A DNA stretch of 64,000 bases from CAVVEC01 sp963770485 (GCA_963770485.1 CAVYPX010000009.1:620001-684000), one strand, 5' to 3'. Positions 53,927 through 62,591 are shown, counted from the first letter of the stretch. A program made the numbers and translations. The notes: generated from the letters alone by a model not told the origin.

Positions 53927-56083
53927 TTGGCGCGGAAAATACTGCTCGCCGATGACAGTGTGACAGCCCAGAACATGGGCCGGCGAATCCTTACGGAAGC
54001 CGGCTACGAAGTCATCACCGTCAACAACGGCTCAGCGGCTCTCAAAAAGATTGCCGAAGCGAAACCTGACCTGATCGTGCTCGACGTCTACATGCCCGGC
54101 TACGGCGGGCTGGAAGTCTGTCAGCGTATTCGGGAGGCGCCGGAGACGGCCCGCATTCCGGTATTGCTTACGGTCGGGAAACTTGAACCCTTTAAGGCTG
54201 ATGAGGCGCGCCGCGTCCGCGCTGACGCTTATATCGTCAAGCCGTTCGAAGCCAGCGAGCTTCTCACTGCCCTCACTAAGCTCGAAGACAAGATTGTTCC
54301 CCAAGGCCAGCCGTATAAGCCCGGACGGTTCGCCAAGGCCATCGCTGCGGCCGAAGAATCCTACGGTCTGGGAAAAGAATTCGGCAACCCGGAAACGGGC
54401 TGGAAGGATCGGCTTGCGATTCCTCCTCCCCACGCGGCCAAGCATCGAGAGCCCGAACCCGAAGCCCCAGCCTCCAGAGCCGGGTTCCGCGATTTTGGCC
54501 GGAGCGAGGATTACAAGCCCTCCGGTTCGGCCTCAAACCGGGAACACACAAGTCCGGAACTGCCGCAAGACAATCCGGCACGGGAAAGCATCCCGGCAGC
54601 GTTTAACGCCCAAAGCGCAGACGCAGTTCCAAGCCATCTGTCTGCTGACCTGGCAGAACTCCCGGCGCAAGAGCGGGTGGCAAGAGCACCAGAGGCTGCA
54701 TCCGATCCCGCCGCGGTGACTGGAACTGCCGTCACTAAAATCGGAGCAGACGCGACGTTTGCGTCCGCGCAGGAAGCACAAGAGGCGGCTTCGCGTGAAA
54801 CGTCCGCAGTGACGGAAGCGGAATTCGCGGTGACATCAGAACAAATAGCGCCTGGCGAGCCGGAGATCTCGCCTTATGTTCCTGCCGAACCGGAGGCGAT
54901 TTCCGCGGCAACGAGTTCGGATTCCGGCGCCAACGCGGCTCTGCCGGAAGCGACTCAGGAGAGCGGGGATCTGGGTGACGACGAGGTCACGGCTGCATTG
55001 GCCTCGCTGGCGCCCGCAAATGGTGGTTGGGATACAGGCGCGAACGGGTTTGCCACGGGAGAAGAGGACAAAGCGCCTGCCTGGACGAATGAGCAGCTTC
55101 TGGCCACCATGGCTGCCACGGCAGGGGCCGCTCCTCAGTTCAGCGGACCGCGGTGGATCGCTGAGCCAGTTCCGGTCACGGAGCATGAATCCACACTGAT
55201 CCTGGAACAAGAAATGGCCAAGGCCTACGCCGCGTTTGCTGCAGCCGACCCTGCCCACCAGATGAGCGGTGATAATCGGGCGGCGGAACCGCAGACTCCA
55301 GAAACCAGCGCGCCGGAGCCCAGCCCGCAGGAACCTATGCTGGCTGCGGATATTTCAACCGCCGTGCAGCCAGAGATTACCCCACCTTCAAACTTGTGGC
55401 CTTACAGTTCCGATTCCTCCGGAGCGCGAACGGGTCAAGAGGACGCGTTGGTCACGGCGCAGCCCCTGGCGGCTGTGACGAACGAGGCCGTGACCAGCGT
55501 TCCTGTGACCAACATGGAGGAATGCGCGCCACCGGCGGCGGAACTGACCGAAAGCGCAGAGCCAGCTCAGGCCGACGCCGTTAGCGACATTGTCTCCGAG
55601 GTCGAACAAGAAGCTGCGTTTGCGGAGGCTGCATTTGCGGCGGCGGCATCGGCCAGCGCATCCGACGCGACGGTTGTCTCGGATTCAAGCGCAGCACCGA
55701 GTTCGTCAGGCATGATCGCTTCAGACACGGTCGCACCTGCGATGATCGCATCGGAGAGCGCACTACCCGTTCCCGGGCCGGGCCAGCAACATCGCGAATC
55801 CGACTTGGCGGCCGCGTGGGCGAACTGGAAGCAAATCCGGGAGTCCGTTATCGGTTCAGAACCTGCCTCGCAAGTCGCCGATGCCAGTGCTGCCGGGTTC
55901 CGGGAAATTCGCCACGAACCGGCTGCACCCGCGTCACAGGAGTCCCGCACCGAGGCCTCCGAGAGCAGCGCAGACGAAGCCACTGCGATCGCCAGTATCG
56001 TGGATAGTGTTCTCGCCGATCTGAAACCGAGATTGATGGAAGAGATTGCGAAGAAGATGGGCAAAGAGCCGAAGAAGAAATAA
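53927..56083 (+). CDS. Receiver-domain protein with very long disordered acidic tail
   Basis: A 718-aa protein from a TTG start. Only residues ~3-122 fold as a response-regulator receiver: ILLADDSVTAQNMGRRIL, LIVLDVYMPGYGGLEVC (phospho-Asp ~51), LLTVGKLEPF and YIVKPFEASELLTALTKLE. The remaining ~590 residues are Ala/Glu/Pro/Ser-rich and repetitive in composition, closing with VDSVLADLKPRLMEEIAKKM, a possible terminal amphipathic helix. There is no output domain and no kinase beside it. It could be a scaffold whose receiver regulates assembly. Confidence 0.85.
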   Translation: MARKILLADDSVTAQNMGRRILTEAGYEVITVNNGSAALKKIAEAKPDLIVLDVYMPGYGGLEVCQRIREAPETARIPVLLTVGKLEPFKADEARRVRADAYIVKPFEASELLTALTKLEDKIVPQGQPYKPGRFAKAIAAAEESYGLGKEFGNPETGWKDRLAIPPPHAAKHREPEPEAPASRAGFRDFGRSEDYKPSGSASNREHTSPELPQDNPARESIPAAFNAQSADAVPSHLSADLAELPAQERVARAPEAASDPAAVTGTAVTKIGADATFASAQEAQEAASRETSAVTEAEFAVTSEQIAPGEPEISPYVPAEPEAISAATSSDSGANAALPEATQESGDLGDDEVTAALASLAPANGGWDTGANGFATGEEDKAPAWTNEQLLATMAATAGAAPQFSGPRWIAEPVPVTEHESTLILEQEMAKAYAAFAAADPAHQMSGDNRAAEPQTPETSAPEPSPQEPMLAADISTAVQPEITPPSNLWPYSSDSSGARTGQEDALVTAQPLAAVTNEAVTSVPVTNMEECAPPAAELTESAEPAQADAVSDIVSEVEQEAAFAEAAFAAAASASASDATVVSDSSAAPSSSGMIASDTVAPAMIASESALPVPGPGQQHRESDLAAAWANWKQIRESVIGSEPASQVADASAAGFREIRHEPAAPASQESRTEASESSADEATAIASIVDSVLADLKPRLMEEIAKKMGKEPKKK

Positions 56084-56091
56084 CTGGGTGC

Positions 56092-56121
56092 CCCATTTTT
56101 CGCGCTTTTTGCGAAAGTGGG
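56092..56121. repeat. Hairpin repeat (GTGCCCCATTTTTCGC type)
   Basis: CCCATTTTTCGC pairs with GCGAAAGTGGG around a T-rich loop, 9 bp after the receiver gene stop. Its leading TGGGTGCCCCA resembles the REP-like element TGGTGCCCCA. It could also act as a terminator, but it lacks a following T-tract. Confidence 0.55.
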
Positions 56122-56295
56122 CGGGTCGGCCGCTCGCCTTCTTTATCCCGAATCATCCCCGGAAATTCCGCAGTCAGAATTGACCACCGACGTTCGGGAA
56201 TTCTCGTTTGTTTGCCGTAATCCGGGGGAAATATCTTGTATGCCTTGTGAGCAAGATGGGACCGAACGGCGGGCCAGACTCCGAAAGCGCGCAAG

Positions 56296-56311
56296 TGTTC
56301 CACGTGGAACA
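56296..56311. other. parS-like ParB binding site
   Basis: Perfect 16-bp palindrome TGTTCCACGTGGAACA, matching the bacterial parS consensus TGTTNCACGTGNAACA at every fixed position. On the minus strand an ATG precedes it and it would read MFHVEH. parS sites usually cluster near the replication origin; parA/parB are not in the window. Confidence 0.7.
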
Positions 56312-56440
56312 TCCCAAAATGGGAACTGCTGATTCCATGGGAGTTACTGTGTGGGTCCGACCTTGCTGAGGCACATCGCAACACCTACGAAAGTAGACTT
56401 GACAAGCCCGGGGACGCCAGGGTCAGCGCCCAAGAAACGG

Positions 56441-56495
56441 TGTCCAGTCTCATGACATCCTTTTGAAACTGTAAAGGATGTGTTGGAACTGGACA
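56441..56495. other. Two-tier hairpin, possible structured RNA
   Basis: The outer stem TGTCCAGT/ACTGGACA (8 bp) and inner stem ACATCCTTT/AAAGGATGT (9 bp) are separated by symmetric 6-nt bulges, with a 9-nt apical loop. It directly abuts a half REP-like element. No known RNA family was recognised. Confidence 0.5.
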
Positions 56496-56528
56496 TCCAA
56501 AAAACGGACGCGAACCTGGGGCACCAGG
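56495..56528 (-). repeat. Half copy of the REP-like element
   Basis: ACGGACGCGAACCTGGGGCA with CCAGG is identical to one arm of the elements at 62917-62961 (same orientation) and the inverse of those at 62610 and 63313. The other arm of the palindrome is missing. Confidence 0.75.
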
Positions 56529-56585
56529 GCTTAAGAAGAACACTCTCGTGGTCCTAGTTCCGTAACAGGTTCGCAGGCGGCATTC

Positions 56586-57485
56586 TTAATCCGTGCGCGG
56601 GGTCGCGCTGGCGAGCGCGAGAATCGCTCCAGCAAACAGCAGCGTGTCGAAAAAGTAGTTGATCCCCTCAACTTTGACGCCGGTGCTCGGGTCGGCCAGC
56701 GCCGCGATCAGAATAGGCCCATAGATGAACAAGACCAGCAGCACGATCCAGGCGCCGAGATAAGTTGCCGCCATCCGCGTCTTCCTGGCCAGCAGAATGG
56801 CCGCCCCGGCAACCAGAAGAATTGCTCCTGTCAGATAGCTTATGAGCAGGTGCCCCGGAATCCACGCGGGCATCAATTTTTCGAGCGGGACTCCGGGAAC
56901 GTTCGCTGGGTGCAGAAAATGCTCAACGCCATAAAACACAGCGGCGATCCCGATCACCACGCGGCCCACGGTGATGAGCTTGCTTCCGCTTTGCCCGCGC
57001 ATGGCGTTTCCGGCAAGAATCCAGCCTCCTCCCCCGAACAACATTTCGCGGAGGGTCAAGGTCCATCCAAACCTGTCTCTGGGGCTGGCGAGAGATCCCG
57101 GGATGTCCAACATCGCCACAAACAGAAACATCGCGATCCCGAACAGCAGGCCGGACCAGCGCACCTGAATTTTGGTGGCGATGCTCAAAGACGCGGCCAG
57201 CAGCGCAAAGCCGAAGAAATACGCCCAAAACAACGGCCACGGCATATAGGAGGGCACCATGGGCATGAGGGATTCCGCGGCCGCGAGGTGCAAGGCGCCG
57301 AAGACCGCCAAGGGGGCGGCGAAACACAAATTGCTCAAGGCTACGACCTTGTCCAGGCCGCGGGCCTGCGCGATGTCGGTCTTGGCAGCCCACAGGGCAA
57401 CCAGGAAAAGCAGGATGCCGGCGCTGCACATCGAAACTACCGTAGGAGAGATCACAGCGAATGTGGCGAGAATGGTTGTGGGCAT
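56586..57485 (-). CDS. DoxX-like membrane protein with internal duplication
   Basis: A 299-aa polytopic protein with ~8-9 TM helices in two similar halves. Each has an entry FGALHLAAAESLMPMVPSYM / YGVEHFLHPANVPGVPLEKL pattern followed by W-P/H, a helix pair, and a conserved soluble loop. The halves match DoxX/SURF4-like four-helix units fused in tandem. Possible roles are quinone- or thiosulfate-linked reactions, but no catalytic residue can be assigned. It stands alone between palindrome-rich gaps. Confidence 0.75.
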   Translation of the reverse strand: MPTTILATFAVISPTVVSMCSAGILLFLVALWAAKTDIAQARGLDKVVALSNLCFAAPLAVFGALHLAAAESLMPMVPSYMPWPLFWAYFFGFALLAASLSIATKIQVRWSGLLFGIAMFLFVAMLDIPGSLASPRDRFGWTLTLREMLFGGGGWILAGNAMRGQSGSKLITVGRVVIGIAAVFYGVEHFLHPANVPGVPLEKLMPAWIPGHLLISYLTGAILLVAGAAILLARKTRMAATYLGAWIVLLVLFIYGPILIAALADPSTGVKVEGINYFFDTLLFAGAILALASATPRTD

Positions 57486-58039
57486 GTAGATGAGATGCCT
57501 GGCGTAACCTCGCGTGCTCTATCTGGGCACGTTTCCCGGTCAATACAACTTCAGACTGTACAACGAAGAATAAGTGAGCATATTCCCCGGCCCGCTGACA
57601 AGGGCTTTCCTGCCAGGGTTCGCCGGCTTTCCTGACCGTTGTCGCAACCAGGCCTTTTCGCGCATTGACCAATGTGTGGTCCCGTTTGCCGGCCCGACGT
57701 GCCCGCCCCCTCGCATTCGGAGTTGTCCGGAAAAGAAACCCGACCGGGGCTGCACGTTGGTCCGTGAGTGTATGGCCTGCTTACAACACTTACATGGGGT
57801 GCCGCGCCGTCATTTCCACTTCCGAAATCAACGCCAAGCCGACACGCGTGGGCAATCGGCATGGATGGGTCAGCAATCAAAAGCGGCCCTCATGTTAACG
57901 CGGAAATCGCGCCGACATGAGAGCCGCTGATCCGAATCAAGCGGCCGGATTTAGACCGTTCAATCCGACCCTTATCGACTACGGCGTCCGGGTATATCCG
58001 TGAGAAACATTCGCAGACATACTCGGGGGACGAATCCTG
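57486..58039. other. Gene-free 554-bp region
   Basis: No supported gene on either strand. Short frames of 60-118 codons are present but have shadow-like composition and no ribosome-binding site. The only structure noticed is the hairpin at 57883-57927. Confidence 0.6.
57883..57927. other. Nested hairpin in intergenic region
   Basis: GCGGC-c-CTCATGT pairs with ACATGAG-a-GCCGC, a 12-bp stem with one mismatch. The loop contains a second stem, CGCG-gaaat-CGCG. No T-tract follows on either side. Role unknown. Confidence 0.5.
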
Positions 58040-59323
58040 TTATCGCCCGAATCGGCCGAGTCCGAATCTCCGCAAAAACTGATTGCCAAGGTTCGCGGGC
58101 AAATTGGATTTCGGGCGTGTAGGTGCGATGTCTGCAACCGACCTGCCTATGCTCTGGTTTACAGGAGTTGCCAGAAAGGCGTGGATGTTGCCCGCATCCG
58201 GCCCGCTGAGTACGATTGCCATGCCCGAGATTTGTCCGCGCTCGTTGATCTTGTTAGCCATGACTGGGAAGAGATTGGAACTGGCGGGAAACAGCGTGTC
58301 AAGGTCGGTCATCACGTTGTCCTGCCAGATGAAGGCATGGGACCAGTTGAAGTTGGAGTCCAGGGAGCTTCCCACCACTTGGCCCCGGTCGTTGATGCCG
58401 GAGGCGAAGGCGGCAGCATCTCCCGGCGGAGTGAAGAGGTTTGTGACTGCGCCGTCTGCGCCGTTCTGCCAAACCGCGGCATAGAAGGTTGTGCCGTCAG
58501 CACTGCCGACTTGCCCAACAATTTGGCCCCGGTTGTTAATGCCCTGGGCGATAGCGCCAGTTCCGAGGTCCTGAAGCGGGGAGACAGTGCCGTTTTCCCA
58601 CGATGCGCCGTGAACCGCTGTGGTGCAGTTTCCCGAGTAGCCTACAGCTTGGCCTTGATCGTTGATCCAAAATGCGTCCCCGTCTACATCGCCAGCCACC
58701 AAAGGAAGACCTTGGGCGTTGCCTTTTTTCCACAACACCGGCAGCGCAATCCGATCATTAGTTGTGCCTGGCGGGCATGAAGTGTCCAGGGCGCCGTTTT
58801 CCGCAAATCCTACGATTTGTCCAAAGTTATTGATCGCGCTCGCCTGCCCGTTATTTCCGCCGAGCGTCGGAAGGGCGCGCATGTGGGGGAATTGCCAAAG
58901 AAACGGGCGACATGTAAGGTGTGTGCCGAAGAGGCAAATGTCTTCGCCGTTCGGGTCTGGGACAGACGTTTCCGAATAACCTACTACCTGCGCGAAGTCG
59001 TTGATCTCGCCCCAGTTCATCCAAGTGTTCGTTCCTCCGAGCGTGCCCAGGTCGAGCTTGAATCCGTCGATGTCGATCAATGCGCGTCCGTTTAGAAGTT
59101 GACCAAAGAAGCTGTCCTGCTCCCCCGGTGGCAGGCTCCCAGCCATGATCTCCGTCCAGCCTTGATCATTGAGGGACATGGCACAACCCAGATTGTCCTT
59201 CCCCTCAGCGCCCAAATCCGTAACTCTGTAGCTCGATTGAGCGAATGCATTGCCCAAGCCAGCCAGAACAATCGTCGTAACCCACAGTATGCAGAAATTC
59301 CGCAACCGTCTTACTGCGCTCAT
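58040..59323 (-). CDS. Exported HAF-repeat protein
   Basis: A 427-aa exported protein. A signal peptide (FCILWVTTIVLAGLGNAFAQ) is followed by 6-7 HAF repeats of the form YRVTDLG.., AINNFGQIVGFAE, GINNRGQIVGQVGS, GINDRGQVVGSSLD, predicted to form a beta-propeller-like fold. The C-terminus is RRFGLGRFGR. HAF proteins are common and exported in Acidobacteriota; function unknown. Confidence 0.85.
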   Translation of the reverse strand: MSAVRRLRNFCILWVTTIVLAGLGNAFAQSSYRVTDLGAEGKDNLGCAMSLNDQGWTEIMAGSLPPGEQDSFFGQLLNGRALIDIDGFKLDLGTLGGTNTWMNWGEINDFAQVVGYSETSVPDPNGEDICLFGTHLTCRPFLWQFPHMRALPTLGGNNGQASAINNFGQIVGFAENGALDTSCPPGTTNDRIALPVLWKKGNAQGLPLVAGDVDGDAFWINDQGQAVGYSGNCTTAVHGASWENGTVSPLQDLGTGAIAQGINNRGQIVGQVGSADGTTFYAAVWQNGADGAVTNLFTPPGDAAAFASGINDRGQVVGSSLDSNFNWSHAFIWQDNVMTDLDTLFPASSNLFPVMANKINERGQISGMAIVLSGPDAGNIHAFLATPVNQSIGRSVADIAPTRPKSNLPANLGNQFLRRFGLGRFGR

Positions 59324-59656
59324 ATCTTCTCCTTTTCGTCCGAGCAGAGTCTCCGTGCCGAGATGAGTGGCGATTCACGCCGCGTGCCCTCGGCGCGGTC
59401 TACTGGTGAATGTTTAGTTCAGAGAGGAAGCATGTGGTGTTCCACCTGCGGAACAATTACGTGAAACAACAGGGGAGCGATTTCGGACGGAGGCAATAAA
59501 AGTGACGGACTAACAACTTTCTGGGACGATCCCAAAACGGCTAGAGCGCCTGTTTCTCCAACTTTTCATACACATTGGCGAGAAGATTACGAAATTCGAG
59601 AACGCCAGCAGCCAAAAGTCAGGCCGCTCAATTGTGATTGACTGTCAGATAGTTGC
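59324..59656. other. Gene-free region upstream of tetR and the HAF gene
   Basis: No gene supported. It presumably holds the divergent promoters. Near 59437 there is a GTTCC-acctgc-GGAAC hairpin, followed by ACGTGAAACA (59459-59468), a half match to parS. Both are imperfect and not called as sites. Confidence 0.5.
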
Positions 59657-59666
59657 CATACATACT
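59638..59666 (+). promoter_or_regulatory. tetR promoter
   Basis: TTGACT (59638-59643), 17-nt spacer, CATACT (59661-59666). The -10 lies inside the operator, so TetR binding would occlude RNA polymerase. Confidence 0.5.
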
Positions 59667-59676
59667 GGTTGGTATG
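59657..59676 (+). promoter_or_regulatory. TetR operator 1
   Basis: CATACnnACTGGTTnGTATG, with inverted arms ACATAC/GTATGT. It overlaps the tetR start codon at 59674 and the presumed -10. Seventeen of 20 positions match operator 2. Confidence 0.75.
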
Positions 59677-60324
59677 TTGGCAGCAGGCAAGAGTCCGAAA
59701 CGTAGAGCGACCAGGCTGCGCGATTCTGAGCGCACGCGGGAGCGCTTGCTGCAGGCGGCATCCCGCGAGATCTACAGATCGGGTTTCCAGAGTGCCAGCC
59801 TGGACACCATTCTGGCCGTAGCTGGGGTCACCAAGGGCGCACTGTACTACCACTTCAAAAGCAAGGAAGCCCTGGGATACGCCGTCGTCGAAGAGGTCAT
59901 CGCCCCCGACGTCCACGGCAAATGGGTGCGGCCTCTACAGGGCGTCAAGGACCCTATCGACGCTTTGATCGGCGCTGTTCGACGTATACCCGTTCGGCCC
60001 GAGGATGTGCGGGGCGGTTGCCAGTTGAACAATCTGGCGCAGGAAATGTCTCCTCTTGACGCGGGATTCCGGAAACGGCTGGCGATAATCTTCGATGCCT
60101 GGCGCGAGGCCGTTGCCTGCGTTTTGCGAGAGGGCCAGACCCACGGAAGCGTTCGTCGCGACGCGGAACCCGCTGACGCCGCCGGCCTACTGATCGCGAT
60201 GGTCGAAGGCTATGCCTCGCTGGCAAAGAATGCTCAGAATCCGAAAGTGATGAAAGCGGGGATCAGAAACATCGTGGACTGGCTACGATCCCTGCGCGCG
60301 CCGGGCAACCGCAAGCGAGGTTGA
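59674..60324 (+). CDS. TetR-family regulator (AcuR/YcdC-like)
   Basis: A 216-aa one-component repressor from the ATG at 59674. The HTH spans ~20-65: RTRERLLQAASREIYRSGFQ, then SLDTILAVAGVTKGALYYHF with SKEALGYAVVEE. The C-terminal ligand domain includes RGGCQLNNLAQEMSPLD, similar to the AcuR-like group that often senses small electrophiles. It is followed by an exported NTF2-like gene carrying the same operator, its likely target. Its own start codon lies in the operator. Confidence 0.92.
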   Translation: MLAAGKSPKRRATRLRDSERTRERLLQAASREIYRSGFQSASLDTILAVAGVTKGALYYHFKSKEALGYAVVEEVIAPDVHGKWVRPLQGVKDPIDALIGAVRRIPVRPEDVRGGCQLNNLAQEMSPLDAGFRKRLAIIFDAWREAVACVLREGQTHGSVRRDAEPADAAGLLIAMVEGYASLAKNAQNPKVMKAGIRNIVDWLRSLRAPGNRKRG

Positions 60325-60360
60325 TCGCATCGGTGTCTCAAGGAGCAGTTTGGCATTGCT

Positions 60361-60382
60361 GCATACCAACTGGTTCGTATGC
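60361..60382 (+). promoter_or_regulatory. TetR operator 2
   Basis: Inverted arms GCATAC...GTATGC with the same ACTGGTT core as operator 1 (18 of 22 positions symmetric). It lies 65 bp upstream of the NTF2-like start, so TetR is expected to control that gene. Confidence 0.75.
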
Positions 60383-60446
60383 TCGGACAGTCAGCATCGC
60401 GATCGGGCGAAGCGCTTCAAACTGCATCGTGAAAGGAGAACGAACA

Positions 60447-60929
60447 ATGACAAGGATCGCAGTGTCGCGCAGGGATCTGCTCACAACGGGAGCCTGCGCG
60501 CTGGTTGGTGCCGTGAGCCTGCCGGGACCGGCCAGGGCCAGCGCATTGGGAGGGCAGAGCTTAACGAACGAGCAGATCATCCGTAAGTGGTACGCGGCGT
60601 GGGAAAAGAAGGATTTGGGCACGTTCAATCTCCTGCTCGCCGACAACTTCACCTTTACCAGCGCGGCCGGCGACGACCACATCAGCAAGAGCACTTTCAA
60701 AGCGCAATGCTGGGACACGCAGATTGATTTCATCGGACATTTTGACCTGGAGCGAATCACCACTGGCGCGGAGGATGCTTTTGTGAAGTATCTTTGCCAC
60801 ACCAAGAACGGTAAATCGTTCCGGAACGTGGAGTATCTCCGAATCAAGAACGGAAAGTTGCAATCCATTGAGTGTTATTTCGGCGCGCAATCCAGCTTTC
60901 CGTCAGCCGTGAGCACTGGGCAGAAGTAA
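60447..60929 (+). CDS. Exported NTF2/SnoaL-like protein (Tat signal)
   Basis: A 160-aa protein. The start at 60447 has an AGGAG site. The N-terminus (SRRDLLTTGACALVGAVSLP) is a Tat-type signal with a twin arginine. The mature part is one SnoaL-like domain: IIRKWYAAWEKKDLGTFNLL, LLADNFTFTSAAGDDH, VEYLRIKNGKLQSIECYFG. Unknown ligand; regulated by the adjacent TetR by operator match. Confidence 0.85.
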   Translation: MTRIAVSRRDLLTTGACALVGAVSLPGPARASALGGQSLTNEQIIRKWYAAWEKKDLGTFNLLLADNFTFTSAAGDDHISKSTFKAQCWDTQIDFIGHFDLERITTGAEDAFVKYLCHTKNGKSFRNVEYLRIKNGKLQSIECYFGAQSSFPSAVSTGQK

Positions 60930-61167
60930 CCTACGGGCCTGGAAGGTAAGCGTGGGGTGCCGATCTGCCGAAAATCACCGGTAATGCTGAATCCACAATT
61001 CAAAGGCGCTCGACCATTCGACGTGTTTGTCGTTCCCGCGGGCAGGTGGTCAGACGGATCCGCTGCTCCGGTTATGTAGGACCATTTCATTTAGAAGCAG
61101 TGCACTCGTCAGTCTCGCTGCGGGTAGCAGGAAGTCGAAACGAGAGAGCAATGCTAGGGGTTCCATC

Positions 61168-61818
61168 ATGAGCGCCCGCGACATTCCGGATCAGAAGGCC
61201 ATTGCACGTGAGATGTTTGTTCAACACGCTGCTCACGCTAATGCGGACGTTTCAGCCAGCCCGCTGCGGGGGGATACGATTTGGTCCATCAAGAGTAGAC
61301 GGGATTACACTCTTGAATCGACGCCAGAAGACGGGTTCTACGAACCTGCAGATACATCATTGCTTCCTGTAACCCGAATTGATGCTGCAAACCTCATCCG
61401 AGTCTTGCGGCAGTTGGAGGTTATAGCAAAACGACAGGCGCCACGAATTGCGTTCAAGGCAAAGGGCAGAATCTTCTTCCTGGATCTACCTGATATTGTG
61501 GCAGTGCGGGCGGAAGGTAATTACGTTTCACTTCAACACCGCCAAAACCCGTATTTACTGCGAGAGTCCCTTTGCTCAATCGCTGAGAAGCTAAAGCCAT
61601 ACGGTTTTATCCGTATCCACCGCTCCGTTGTTGTGAACACGTCCCTCGTGGAAGAGATTGAGCCCTTGTCGACGGGGGAATACAGGCTCCGCGTTAAGGG
61701 TGGGGAGGAATACATGGTGACGCGCAGATATAAAGACAATCTTCGACAGCTGGCTCACCTGTGGTTAGGCAGCCGAGCGTCTTTGTGGCAGACTGCTGGT
61801 CGAGACAAGCGTGCCTGA
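61168..61818 (+). CDS. LytTR-domain DNA-binding regulator without receiver
   Basis: A 216-aa protein from the ATG at 61168 (AGGGG upstream; a 47-codon longer frame is possible). The LytTR domain covers ~105-205: RIFFLDLPDIVAVRAEGNYV, SLCSIAEKLKPYGFIRIHRS and VVVNTSLVEEIEPLSTGEYR. The N-terminal ~90 residues are unlike a receiver or any domain recognised. It may be a stand-alone LytTR regulator controlled by its own N-terminus. Confidence 0.88.
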   Translation: MSARDIPDQKAIAREMFVQHAAHANADVSASPLRGDTIWSIKSRRDYTLESTPEDGFYEPADTSLLPVTRIDAANLIRVLRQLEVIAKRQAPRIAFKAKGRIFFLDLPDIVAVRAEGNYVSLQHRQNPYLLRESLCSIAEKLKPYGFIRIHRSVVVNTSLVEEIEPLSTGEYRLRVKGGEEYMVTRRYKDNLRQLAHLWLGSRASLWQTAGRDKRA

Positions 61819-62075
61819 CCATATAGCCCATCCCCCACCAAGTGAAGAACATGCCGGAGCCGTCTTTCCGCAACGTGATACAAAGAACGCCAAGTCTGCT
61901 AGCAAAGTGATCCCCAAATAGAAGGCGCAGCTCAGAACACCGCCATAACACCGCCATAACACTCAAATCCCCACTCGGGGGCGAACAGCGGGCGCAAAGT
62001 CTGTGAAATGGCCTTCCATGAGAAGGCCGGTCGGAGTCAAGTGGCACTGATTAGACAGTCTCGAAAGGTTAGTGA
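61819..62075. repeat. Gap with short ACCGCCATAAC tandem
   Basis: ACACCGCCATA occurs twice in tandem near 61938-61960 (AACACCGCCATAACACCGCC then ATAAC). Nothing else recognisable lies in this 257-bp gap. Confidence 0.55.
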
Positions 62076-62591
62076 TCAAGGCTTCAGGTGGTACGACGCG
62101 GCCATCGGACCGGCACCCGCCTGGTGTTTTCGGGCGCGGACCAGTTCCGCGACCTGTCGAATGTGGCCGAGATCATGAAGCGCCCACTCGTTCAACATCT
62201 GGGCGAGCGTGATCTCGCCGAACTCCCGGTGTAGCGCGACACGGTCACCTGCGCCGTCCGGCAGATCGCGGAGAAATTCGATGTTGGTCTGGCGCTGATC
62301 TTCGAAGTGATCGAAGGCCTCCTCCGGATCGGCACCGCGGTAGAGGTCGAGGTACATTTGCGCATCGTCGGGCTCGAATTCGGGACGTGTTTCGGCCATG
62401 AACCGGTCGAGGCGCATCCGGTAGCAGTGGCCCTCGGAATGAGAAAGATGGGCCAGCACTTCGGCGACGGAGAAGCGTTCGGGCGCCGGTTTCCAGCGCG
62501 CATCTTCTCCGGTCAACTCGGTCATCAGACCGCGCAGAATTCCAGGGGTCGCCTCCAGAAGGTCCAGGCAGGGGAGTCCATTTTCCGCCAT
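62076..62591 (-). CDS. DinB-family four-helix-bundle protein
   Basis: A 171-aa DinB/YfiT-like protein. Metal-binding His residues are in VLAHLSHSEGHCYRM (~50) and ALHDLGHIRQVAEL (~145). Such proteins are often thiol-dependent S-transferases or metal-binding stress proteins. It stands alone at the border of the REP/RAYT region. Confidence 0.85.
   Translation of the reverse strand: MAENGLPCLDLLEATPGILRGLMTELTGEDARWKPAPERFSVAEVLAHLSHSEGHCYRMRLDRFMAETRPEFEPDDAQMYLDLYRGADPEEAFDHFEDQRQTNIEFLRDLPDGAGDRVALHREFGEITLAQMLNEWALHDLGHIRQVAELVRARKHQAGAGPMAASYHLKP

Larger units (their letters stand above)
56084..56585. other. Gene-free 502-bp region rich in palindromes
   Basis: No protein gene is supported. 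It holds, in order, a GTGCCCC hairpin, a parS-like 16-mer, a two-tier hairpin (56441-56495) and a half copy of the REP-like element. The local concentration of symmetric sequence is higher than anywhere else in the window. Confidence 0.7.

Noticed and set aside
57551..57930. Overlapping frames of 109 and 118 codons in the gap before the DoxX-like gene
   Set aside because: They lie on opposite strands of the same DNA, have no ribosome-binding site and no recognisable sequence features.
59434..59470. Second parS site upstream of tetR
   Set aside because: Only the right half (ACGTGAAACA) matches and the neighbouring GTTCC/GGAAC palindrome has the wrong spacing.
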